Under the pieces are notes generated by a model, which ran no database searches, was not told where the DNA came from, and worked only from the letters and a program-made list of their open reading frames with translations. From Siphonodentalium dalli (lineage: Eukaryota > Mollusca > Scaphopoda > Gadilida > Siphonodentaliidae), in NCBI GenBank assembly GCA_032622095.1, contig CP136064.1, positions 128,203,605-128,267,604 on the forward strand: a DNA stretch of 64,000 nt, given 5' to 3'. Below are positions 50,886 to 61,787 of the stretch, one piece after another. Each line of letters begins with the position of its first letter. Positions within the stretch are counted from its first letter, which is position 1. Made by a program: the position numbers and the translations under genes.

Positions 50886-52442
50886 AATGTTCCTTCATTG
50901 TAGTTAACACTTATGAGTTGAATGGCATACAAGGTATGTTATGATTAATGTGTGTAGGGTAGTGGTTAATGTGATTTAAAAAATTCTTCGTATTTAGTTG
51001 CATAAACCACCAACTCATAGACACATTGATATGTCATAGATTTTTCAAAGCTGAATTACATCTAGAAAGCCGATGTTGTTTCAGTTTTCTGGCCTCATAA
51101 TCAACCAGCTATAATGCCAAACCATCAAGTCTAAACTTATGACCAGTAAAACCAATAAAGAATTGATATCATCTATCACCTGAAATAAGGTTAAAACTAA
51201 TCATCCAAGCAACTCAAAAACTTGAGACAGAGCATAATTTTCTAGTACTGCTTGATTTTCTGCGAGTAATTGCTTACGATATTACTATGTCTCGGGTCTT
51301 CCGATTTCCAATAGTTATGTATAATTGTATAGGGCTCAAACATAATATAGCCCTTTAGGCCATTATAAAATTCATTCTCATTTTCATTCCATTTACTTGT
51401 ATAAAGCAGTGTTATTATTCAGTGTTTACCAAATAGTTCATTCCAAGAGATTTTGTGTCCATATTCTCTGAAAATTTTCAATGTCTTTCATTATAAATAT
51501 CATCATCTTGAAATCTTTCCTACACTTTTTTCCAATCAGATATTCCTACTACCTTTTCCTGTGAAAGATAAATAATATCAAATATGTTTTTATTATACTG
51601 TATTTGAAAGCATATGCTTTGGATCAGTTTGTGAAGGTTCATTGTCTTGTAAAGTGTAAAGTGCATGACTAATTTCTTACAGGAATGGCCATGTTTCTAT
51701 CACATTGGCACCTTGAGATGTCCATTGACCCAATTCAAGTTAGAAACTCGATCCTGATAATTGTACATAATATTTATGGTCATGAGGAACTTGACAGATA
51801 ACTCACAGTTCTGAAATGTCAGCCATAAAACTACTTTAATACCTCAGATAAATGAAATAAAACAGTATTTGTAAAAGTATTTTGGCCTCTTGGGTTTTCT
51901 TCAGCAATTCTGATGATGGACTTCTAAATATACATGTTAATCAAAATTGTTTATGATATCTATATAGAATCCATAATAAAGTACTTTTCTCAAACATTTT
52001 ATTTTAAACACAAACCCACTAAAATTTCTAATTATAGATTTAAAAAAAAAAAGTTTTTGTGCAAGATATGCATTGACATAGCACCAGGTCCAGGCGAGCC
52101 GATATAAGCCCGGACCCATCAACAGAAAATAACAAAACATTACATAACGTGACCAACACAAAAGTACAAAAGTGCAAACACCGGCACTCGGTCATCTGAA
52201 TAAGGGACGTTTCAGATGGTGTGAGGGGGATTTGAGCAGTAAAGGTGGACTTAGAGAAAAATTTGTAACATTAAATAATATAACATGTATTTAGTATGAA
52301 CTCAGTCTCATATTGAATCTATTGGTGGATTTGAAATATTTGTGGACTGTCTCAGTTCATCTTATGGCCCAGTGCAGGAATCTAATTAGATAAGTCAGTG
52401 ATAAAGGTTTTGAATATTTGAAAAAAGCTTTGTTATTATAAC
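50886..52442. other. No gene seen
   Basis: AT-rich spacer or 3' UTR. AATAAA occurs at 51154 and near 51856. No repeat family recognised. Confidence 0.5.
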
Positions 52443-52585
52443 TACAGTAATGTCCTAAATAATCGACCCCTAAGCCACAGCAAAATTATGGGAAATTTTT
52501 CAGGATTTAGTTTGAAATATGTCATTCATCGGAAAGCTCTCTGTTATTCTAGTGTGGTTAAAGGGTCATATACTTCGGGTATACA
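52443..52585. repeat. Palindrome element P3, copy 4, decayed
   Basis: The left arm TACAGTAATGTCCTAAATAA is clear, the right arm is mostly lost. Confidence 0.7.
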
Positions 52586-53024
52586 AATGTAAAGAAGTGA
52601 TGAGTTCGAACCTCGACATCAGGTGAAAACCAGGACTGATTTTCAAGCTTGATCTGAGTTGAGGGACACCTGAATGTCTCAATTGATCGTAACATGTCTA
52701 TTTCAATAAGAAATGGTAATTTATTCACCCACATATTAAACAATGAACACATTCTGATGCAGTGCCTCCATACATTCTGATAAAATAAAATGCTTAATCA
52801 TCTCCATAATGTTTGATTTTTAGATCAAATACATTCAAACTCATATCCTCAGAATGGTTTTCATTGATTTTAATTTTTATGTGTTCTTTTGGAGTTTATC
52901 TGTTTGTAACAGTTACTGTTTTGGTGCTTATTGTAAACATTTTGAAGATTTTTCCTCTCCAAATACATGTTAAAAAATATTTGCAATGTCTACACATGTT
53001 ATATGAGAATTTAATTTGTTCTAT

Positions 53025-53291
53025 TTAACCCTCTCTATACTAAATACTCAATGATGAGTTGTTATTCCATAATAAATGTTCAGATAATAAGTTCAACAAA
53101 TGACCACAGGTCATTTGTTGAACTTATTATCTAAACATTTCCCTGCAATAAATAAAATAGGACTCATTCTGTACTTGTAGTATCTGTCATCTGCATATTT
53201 TTCTCGAATACCTCTACTAATGAATAATAGACCATTCCAGTGTATACTTTTATAACTGAGTGGGACAATACATTTAGTATAGAAGGGTTAA
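53025..53291. mobile_element. TTAA/CCCTTT element (TACTAAATACTC family), complete
   Basis: TTAA at both ends (53025, 53288), termini CCCTCTCTATACTAAATACT and ATTTAGTATAGAAGGG, internal hairpin AATAAGTTCAACAAATGACC with its complement. About 267 bp, non-coding. Confidence 0.85.
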
Positions 53292-54009
53292 AGCCACACA
53301 TAGTGATTGAATAGTATAGCCTACGAGGGAAATCCCCATTTATGTCCTATGACTAGTGTCACACACAAAATGAAAAATACATAGATAAATTTTTTTTGAA
53401 AACAGGCAATTTAACACTGGAAGTATGCGTGAATATCAAAATTAGGGTGAATAAAGAATTGTCAATGCAGCAAGCGGCCGGCTCGTGTCACTGATTTGCA
53501 GAAAATATCTGCTAATAATTATTTGATTGAAAGGTCAATTCTACTATTTTCTCATCGATAGATTAAAATAAGACAAAAACATTGTACTTCACCAAGATAG
53601 TAAACCTTGCCTAACGAATGTTTTGGTGAATCGGGGTTCAATATTTGCTTCATTTTCTTCTTTATTCTTTTCAATATTCAATTCCAAATTTATTTGAAGC
53701 ATAAATTTGAAAATTGCGAGTCCCTATTACAAACTGGAAAATCACCCTTTTGCGCTCAATAGTATGACAAGAAGCAGGTTATATATCAACAGTATTATAA
53801 CGTTATATTGTGCTGAGAGCAAAGTGTATAAATTGTGATAGTTAAATATGAGTTTGTTGCTTGAAAATTCTTCAAAAATAAAAAAGGTGGCAAAATGTCT
53901 TACAAGCAGTTACGAATTACAGCTGTCCTTTTCTGGGGATTGTGCCCCCCTTGCCCTTGTTTCTTCTGGCACCCCTGTCTGATGTAAAATATACAATATT
54001 ATGAGTTAC

Positions 54010-54115
54010 TGTGGCTGATTGATGGTATCATGGTGTGACATTATCAACTTGGAATTTATGTTCAACCGAGTCATGCCTGTCAATGTCACACCATATTTCA
54101 GTCAATCAACCACAA
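54010..54115. repeat. Foldback repeat, about 105 bp
   Basis: TGTGGCTGATTGATGG…ATGGTGTGACATT pairs with AATGTCACACCAT…TCAATCAACCACA. Confidence 0.75.
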
Positions 54116-54205
54116 GATATATGTTCTGCCGACAGTCCTTGTCATTCATAGCTATTTGACATTTATTCCGGAAGGATGATCATCACAAAATGTGGAAATC
54201 TCTTA

Positions 54206-54421
54206 TACAGTAATGCCCTAAATAATCGACTCCTTAACCACAGCAGAATTATGGGTAATTTTTCAGAATTTAGTTGGATATATGACTAGTTGCAATTCAT
54301 CGGAAAGCTCTCACTAAGAGCTTCCGATGAATGGCAACAAGCCATATTTCCAACTAAATCCTGAAAAATTACCCATAATTCTGCTGTGGTTAAGGAGTCG
54401 ATTATTTAGGGCATTACTGTA
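54206..54421. repeat. Palindrome element P3, copy 5
   Basis: Full length, TACAGTAATGCCCTAAATAA to the complementary end, with arms of about 105 bp. Confidence 0.87.
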
Positions 54422-56167
54422 TGTCTCTCCATAACATAAATGACATGAAAAACGCAGTCCAGAAAGAGACGATGGAACAGTTTTCTTGGTTTTCCTTATA
54501 TTGATGGCTCCAGAAGTAAACATGGGATATATTGCGCGACTCTCTTACCTATCAAAGACGGTGTTTCTTACTGGAGGTGGAACATAATTGGGTGTTTGAC
54601 CATTATGTGTGGCTTTTAGGTCTGTGTTAATGTTATGTTTTGATACTTTGTGTGCTATTTTTCCAAGTGTTGATGTTCAATTTTCGAGTGGTTGAAAAGT
54701 AGTTAGTTTTTGTTTGAATTTGAAGAGAGTTAACAGTATGACGATGCTTTATATGCTGTGAGCTGAAAGTTTTGATAGAATGTTAGGCCACTGTTAAGGT
54801 ATGCATAGATCAATCACATTCAGCAACAAATCACTTTATTTAAAACGGCTATATTTTTTGTGAAGGTGAATTCTTACTTTTTTTTAACTAATTCATTGTT
54901 AAAGGAGCAGGTTCTCTTTGACAGTTTCAAATGGGTCAATTGTACCATTGGGAGCTTACTTGGCTTGAATTCCATGTGGTGATGAAAATATTATTCTCAT
55001 TATTTATTTACATATCTTGGATATAATTATTTATCTACCATTTCCTATGAAATTCCCTGATAAAAATTGGCGACAATGAACTGGTGATAAAAACATCTGT
55101 ATCATTACTGCAGTTGCAATACAAGGCGCATGTGATGTCCTTGACTGGCTAAAAATCAATGCATGAACTGACGTCGCATCCATTTGCATGCAAAATCAAA
55201 ACATTCAATAACGTAATTTTTGCACACTATAAAAAAATAGTACCTAGTTTTAATCATTATATGATTGCCACCCATCGTGGGTAATATGGTAAAACTAAGT
55301 AAATAATATATATTTGTTGAGTATTTATTATATAATTATATAAAAAACGCAGGTGTTTGAGATTTTGTCCATTTAATTCAATTTTCATTAGATATTTGCG
55401 TGTGCAATTGCAGGTTGGGAGAATTTAGCAAATCGAGCTAATTGTGGGACACATACACTTGCAGGTTGGGAGAATTTACTTAAGAAAGAAATCCAATGAT
55501 TTTGGCTTTTAAAAAATGTAATTTGTGTGGTGGATTCTATCACACAAATGGTAGATAAACGTGTTATACACACAATGTGTTTGTATCGATTCATGCCTTG
55601 CGACTAGGCTCATTTCATGGTCATATAGCGACTCGGTGACCAAGGATGCGATACATAAATAGGTACAAATACATTGTGTATATTACACATATATATCATC
55701 ACTAAAATTTTACTTCAAGTTTTGGATATTGTTATAAGACAGGCGATTCTATTCCAATGGAATATCCCATGCACAGATCGTATAAACAACGTGAATGCCA
55801 GATCTCTTACCGGCAAACTGGCAGAGAAAAATGCATTAAAATAATGAACATAATATAATTGTGCAAAGGGTCAGATAAGTAACAGGCTATATGGAATTAA
55901 TTTCAAATGAGGTTTCCAACAGTGTACAAAAGTAATCTCCACCGTTCAGGAGATTCAAACAATGTAGAACCATTCAACAACAAAGAATCCTGTTCCCATT
56001 AGTATAAATGCAGATGATATACTGTGGTGTTCAGCTTTAGCATACCGGTAACTTGAGTTGACCATAAATTGCCTGCTAAGACTGCCTTATATGTATCCCA
56101 GTCATTCACTAAAAGTGGATGACTGCTGAATTATACACATAATTGTGATATGTTCTTTATCAAATAA
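54422..56167. other. No gene seen
   Basis: AT-rich spacer. A short direct repeat (TTGCAGGTTGGGAGAATTTA at 55408 and 55460) is the only structure noticed. Confidence 0.5.
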
Positions 56168-56382
56168 TTAACCCTTTCAGTGCCAAGTCCGATTTTTGTA
56201 TCAACCCATATTTCCTTGATCAATTTTCAAATTTATTGATTATTATAATGTGATACATTGATGGAAAGAGCTCTCAGAGCTCTTTCCATCAATGTATCAT
56301 ATTGTTATAATCAATAAATTTGAAAAATGATCAAGGAAATATGGGTTGATACAAAAATCGGACTTGGCGCTGAAAGGGTTAA
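56168..56382. mobile_element. TTAA/CCCTTT long palindrome, 215 bp
   Basis: TTAA at 56168 and 56379. The arms CCCTTTCAGTGCCAAGTCCG and CGGACTTGGCGCTGAAAGGG continue inward through about 100 bp of near-perfect pairing to a central GAGCTCTCAGAGCTC. Confidence 0.88.
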
Positions 56383-56664
56383 TTAAAGGGGGACTGTACA
56401 CTAAATCCGGCCATTTATGGGACCATCTCCTTTTATACTCAACAGAATAACAAATAACAAAGTGTATTTTGCACTAATTTATGACTTCAGTCATAAATCA
56501 TTTTCATTTTAATTGCCATGTTGATCACATCGTTCATAGAGTACATGAGTTTATTTTGCACTAATCCATGGCTTAAATTCATTCATATGTTGCACATATT
56601 CTGTTGAGTATAAAAGGAGATGGTCACATAAATGGCCAGATTTAGTGTAGAGTACCCCCTTTAA
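56383..56664. mobile_element. TTAA-flanked MITE with AGGGGG ends
   Basis: TTAA at 56383-56386 and 56661-56664. The arms AGGGGGACTGTACACTAAAT and the complement GTGTAGAGTACCCCCT continue over about 60 bp (CCATCTCCTTTTATACTCAA). It lies back-to-back with the preceding palindrome, sharing the junction TTAATTAA. Confidence 0.82.
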
Positions 56665-57850
56665 GAAGTGCCTGAAAAGGAGAAAATTTATTGTACAATT
56701 ATTTGAAAGAAAAAAAATTGAGATACTTGCTCAACACTTGAACAACTTGGATATTGAAGCAATCATTCATTTTGAGTTGAACAATGTTTTTCTCAAAAAT
56801 ATATTCTGCATGTCTGTATACTATATAATTAATACCGAATTGAATCACTTGATATAATTTGTTTTTTCATGGTTGATGATTAGGAGGAGTTTGAAGCGAT
56901 ATATTTTTGTATAGATTCTCTGCATGTTTACTTTTATATAAAATAATTACTTAGTCTGTGATAGGTTTTGAAAATTGGGAAATGAAGGTCACCTGGTTTT
57001 TCTAGATCAGATAAACTGCACTAATGTCCAAAGGTTTTAAATTTGGCATTTGTTCTGGGTTTTTTTGGGCAAAATATTGCCTTTATTTTATAGATAAAAA
57101 GAAATAAGTGTAGGCTTAATGGTGAGTGGTGAGATTTATAAACTTATGATATACGTGGATATCCAGGAGGCTACATTTATACTGAAGAATAACATTCAAT
57201 ATTTTTGTATCGAAGGCCACTGTCTTGTCTTGTTTTTCAGTAATCTTTTGTATCATTTTGATGAAACAATTATCTCTTATATGGGTACATGCAAAATTAT
57301 CTCTCCTATGGCTACATGCTGTGACAGTCGAATTAACCCAAAAGTGTTTTCATTGACTGTAGGATCTGGCAGGTTGTCACAGTACAAAATGCCAAAAGCG
57401 AACAGGAAGGAACAAGGTCCCATATGGCGTTGTGCAAATTCAATTATAAAAATGCATCTATTTCAGCCATTGTTCAAACTTCTTGAAACTGATATTGCCA
57501 TGCTAAGACACTGCTAAACTCATTGCCAATCTAACTCTCATATGGTTAGATGACACTGATCCTTTCAAAAATTCATGCCCATAATGCATCACTGTACTGC
57601 AGATACACACATACAACAAAATGTATTCAACAAGGTCACTCCTGTATATCGCGTTCATATATCTCATACAATTGCATTTTAATGTGTCCAAGTACATGAG
57701 CTTTATATATCTCACCACTGATAACATTAACATACATCATAGTAGTTTATAGTTTGAAGCTATACCCCCATAATTCAAGTTGTCTATATTGCTTTTGACA
57801 CCGTTATAATTATTATTAAAGATAGTGTGTCTTTTCCTAACAAGTTTTAT
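56665..57850. other. No gene seen
   Basis: AT-rich spacer. A 132-codon plus-strand frame (57119-57517) has no recognisable domain or splice context. Confidence 0.5.
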
Positions 57851-57909
57851 ACACAGTATTGCCATAAATAATCGACTCCTTAACCACAGCAGAATTATGT
57901 GTAATTTTT
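57851..57909. repeat. Left part of a P3 palindrome split by insertion
   Basis: ACACAGTATTGCCATAAATA… up to GAATTATGTGTAATTTTT. It stops inside the arm where the F5 element begins; the palindrome resumes at 59524. Confidence 0.85.
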
Positions 57910-59523
57910 AGCTCAACTTTACTTTGTAAAGTTTGAGCTATTGCCATGGCTTTGTCGTCCGTCGTCCGTGTGTGCGTGTGTGCGTAAGGCGTCAACAATG
58001 CAGGCTACAGGTCGTACCTTTGGTCGGATCATTATGAAATTTGTCATAGCTGTTGACATCAAGATTTAGACCAGAATGATTAATTTTGGGGTCATTCAGA
58101 AAAAAAACATGGCCTCCAGTGGCCATATTGGATTTCAAAATTCAATCCATTAGCACGGGCTACAGGCCGTACTGTTTGTCTGATCATCATGAAATTTGTC
58201 ATGGATGTTAATATTGACATGTAGATGGGAACGAGTAATTTTGGGGTCATTCGGCCCAAAAACATGGCTGCCAGCAGCCATCTTGGATTTTACTCTTTGT
58301 ATGACTAAATTCTTTAGCACGGGCTGCAGGTCGTACCTTTAGTCTGATCATCATAAAATTTGTCATGTATATTAACAATGACATGTAGATGGGAACGAGT
58401 AATTTTGGGGTCATTCGGCCAAAAAACATGGTCGCCAGCAGCCATCTTGGATTTTACTCTTTGTATGACTAAATCCTTTAGCACGGGCTAAAGTTCCTAT
58501 TTTTAGTCTGATCATCATAAAATTTGACAAAAATGTTAATAATGACATGTAGATGGGAACGAGTCATTTTGGGGTCATTTGGCCAAAAAACATGGCCGCC
58601 AGCAGCCATCTTGGATTTTACTCTTTGTATGACTAAATCCTTTAGCACGGGCTACAGGTTGTACCTTTAGTCTGATCATCATAAAATTTGTCATGAATGT
58701 TAATAATGACATGTAGATGGGAACGAGTCATTTTGGAGTCAATCGGTCAAAAAACATGGCCGCCAGCAGCCATCTTGGATTTTACTCTTTGTATGACTAA
58801 ATCCTTTAGCACGGGCTACAGGTTGTACCTTTAGTCTGATCATCATAAAATTTGACAAAAATGTTAATAATGACATGTAGATGGGAACGACACATTTTGG
58901 GGTCATTCGGCCGAAAACATGGCCGCCAGCAGCCATCTTGGATTTTACTCTTTGTATGACTAAATCATTTAGCACATGCTACAGGTCGTACCTTTAGTCT
59001 GATCATCATAAAATTTGTCATGAATGTTAATAATGACATGTAGATGGGAACGAGTCATTTTGGAGTCAATCGGTCAAAAAACATGGCCGCCAGCAGCCAT
59101 CTTGGATTTTACTCTTTGTATGACTAAATCCTTTAGCATGGGCTACAGGTCGTACCTTTAGTCTGATCATCATAAAATTTGTCATGAATGTTAATAATGA
59201 CATGTAGATGGGAACGAGTCATTTTGGAGTCAATCGGTCAAAAAACATGGCCGCCAGCAGCCATCTTGGATTTTACTCTTTGTATGACTAAATCCTTTAG
59301 CATGGGCTACAGGTCGTACCTTTAGTCTGATCATCATAAAATTTGTCATGGATGTTAACGATGACATGTAGATGGGAACGACACATTTTGGGGTCATTCG
59401 GCCGAAAACATGGCCGCCAGCAGCCATCTTGGATTTTACTCCACATTCCTAATCGCTCCATTGACTGTAATACATTAAATTATTCCCTTTCCAAGTTGAG
59501 CTACAGTGTCATTGACACTTTCA
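57910..59523 (+). mobile_element. Tandem-core element F5 (HINE/pearl-like), complete copy
   Basis: It has the palindromic head AGCTCAACTTTACTTTGTAA…AGTTTGAGCT, then GTCGTCCGTGTGTGCG, then about eight cores of about 165 bp (ACATGTAGATGGGAACGAG, CATGGCCGCCAGCAGCCATC, TTGGATTTTACTC), then the 3' end CATTGACTGTAATACATT…GTCATTGACACTTTCAT with a small terminal hairpin. Both borders are set by the interrupted P3 palindrome. Non-coding; minus-strand frames of 60-78 codons are repeat artefacts. Confidence 0.82.
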
Positions 59524-59684
59524 TTCAGGATTTAGTCAGAAATATGGCTTGCTGCCATTCATTGGAAAGCTCTCGGTGAGAGCGTTCCAATGAATGGCAA
59601 CAAGCGATATTTCTGACTAATTCCTGAAAAATTACCCATAATTCTGTTGTGGTTAAGGAGTCGATTATTTACAGCATTACTGTA
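59524..59684. repeat. Right part of the split P3 palindrome
   Basis: It resumes at TCAGGATTTAGTCAGAAATA and runs through the centre to CATTACTGTA. A duplicate lies at 60311-60471 inside the 787-bp duplication. Confidence 0.85.
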
Positions 59685-59880
59685 TTTTCTGCAGCTGGTT
59701 TCTGGGATATGAAATAATAAATATGAATCAAAGGTACTTGTCTGCTATCAATATATATTGATTTTATTCCACAATTTTTTTACTGGTATAATACATACAT
59801 TTCAGGATTGTTTTATGGGCTATTTTTAGAACAGAAACTTCAGGCGATCTCGCAAAATTTTTGGAGCATAGCAAGTAGGA

Positions 59881-59986
59881 GAACTCGTATTTGTTAGCAC
59901 TCTCCATCAAGGGGGAGAACTCTTATTTGTTAGCACTCTCCATCAAGGGGGAGAACTCTTATTTGTTAGCACTCTCCATCAAGGCA
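59881..59986 (+). repeat. 36-bp minisatellite, 3 units (also at 60668-60773)
   Basis: GAACTC(G/T)TATTTGTTAGCA then CTCTCCATCAAGGGGGA repeats every 36 bp. Being a multiple of three it gives a spurious repetitive open frame in the second copy. Confidence 0.85.
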
Positions 59987-60795
59987 AAATGTCATTTTGA
60001 TTAAGATATTTTGGAGTCAATCGGTCAAAAAACATGGCCGTCAGCAGCCATCTTGGATTTTACTCTTTGTATGACTAAATTCTTTAGCACGGGCTACAGG
60101 TCGTACCTTTAGTCTGATCGTCATAAAATTTGTCATGGATGTTAACGATGACATGTAGATGGGAACGACACATTTTGGGGTCATTCGGCCGAAAACATGG
60201 CCGCCAGCAGCCATCTTGGATTTTACTCCACATTCCTAATCGCTCCATTGACTGTAATACATTAAATTATTCCCTTTCCAAGTTGAGCTACAGTGTCATT
60301 GACACTTTCATTCAGGATTTAGTCAGAAATATGGCTTGTTGCCATTCATTGGAAAGCTCTCGGTGAGAGCTTTCCAATGAATGGCAACAAGCGATATTTC
60401 TGACTAATTCCTGAAAAATTACCCATAATTATGTTGTGGTTAAGGAGTCGATTATTTACAGCATTACTGTATTTTCTGCAGCTGGTTTCTGGGATATGAA
60501 ATAATAAATATGAATCAAAGGTACTTGTCTGCTATCAATATATATTGATTTTATTCCACAATTTTTTTTCTGGTATAATACATACATTTCAGGATTGTTT
60601 TATGGGCTATGTTTAGAACAGAAACTTCAGGCGATCTCGCAAAATTTTTGGAGCATAGCAAGTGGGAGAACTCTTATTTGTTAGCACTCTCCATCAAGGG
60701 GGAGAACTCTTATTTGTTAGCACTCTCCATCAAGGGGGAGAACTCTTATTTGTTAGCACTCTCCATCAAGGCAAAATGTCATTTTGATTAAGATA

Positions 60796-61787
60796 TTTTG
60801 CTTGGCCACACCAGGAATAAAGAAAATGGTATTTGTAGCCTGGAAAACAGGTTTTATAAAAAGTATGTTATAGTTATGTCCTGGAAGAGATACATCATCT
60901 TTAATAATAAACTACGATCTGTTCGAACATTAATATGGATCTTGTTTAAATTTTACTTATTTATGACATTTCACCAGGAACATTGTTGTATGTTGTTCAT
61001 TTCTCTAATTGGAAATATTATGAGGTAGTGTATATATCCTCCCTGCCTCGTCATAGTTTTGTTGCTAAAAGAAATGGACAAAGGGAGAGGTCACATTGTA
61101 ACAAATATGGTGCAAACATACACTGGAGCAGAGGTTCCATTAGGTGTAACCATGCATAGAGTGCAATAACTTGATCAGCACTTTAATTTGATGAACAAAA
61201 ATATATGTCATATATAGCTTACAAACGATAGATGTATTGTAGCATTGTTTGCCATCCCATGAAATTCTCAATGTGAATGGTTTTCATACTACTGTGGTAG
61301 TTCTGTATAGCCTCCCGACTAAAAACTAATTAGTGAATATTCCTCATTTCCCCATGACCAACTAGTTTGTATAGAACGTACAATTATTCATTAATTAGCA
61401 TGCTGGTTTTCATGCCAATTCAGTAAACATTTACTATCTAATGTACTATATATCTCATGTGTTTTACTCAGTTCCTTTAGAGATGTATTCAGGGTTTTAA
61501 CACGCAGACAAAAAACACAATTTTTTTAATCTACCAGACTTAATCTGGCATACCAAATAGCTTATTTATCTTGGAAAAATAAGCTTCAAAGCACATACTA
61601 ACATTCAGTCAAGAATGAGATAATTTTGGCAACTTGAAACTGACTGGTTTCTGAACAGTTGAATTTAAATTCAATGCCAGTGGAAATCTTGTCAAATGTC
61701 AATCCATACACAAGGTTTTGGCAAGTTGAATCCCAATGATAATCCTTGTCCACTTTTGGTAGTTTTTTTTTTCGTCTTCAGTATTAT
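60796..61787. other. No gene seen
   Basis: AT-rich spacer between two F5 elements, without recognisable features. Confidence 0.5.

Larger units (their letters stand above)
59222..60795 (+). repeat. 787-bp tandem segmental duplication
   Basis: 59222-60008 and 60009-60795 are nearly identical. Each unit holds the last F5 core and F5 3' end, the right half of the P3 palindrome, unique flank and a 36-bp minisatellite. The outer junction is at ATTTTG. Very few differences, so it is recent. Confidence 0.92.

Noticed and set aside
57119-57517. 132-codon plus-strand open frame
   Set aside because: No recognisable domain, no splice or promoter context and AT-rich composition; length is plausible by chance in 64 kb.
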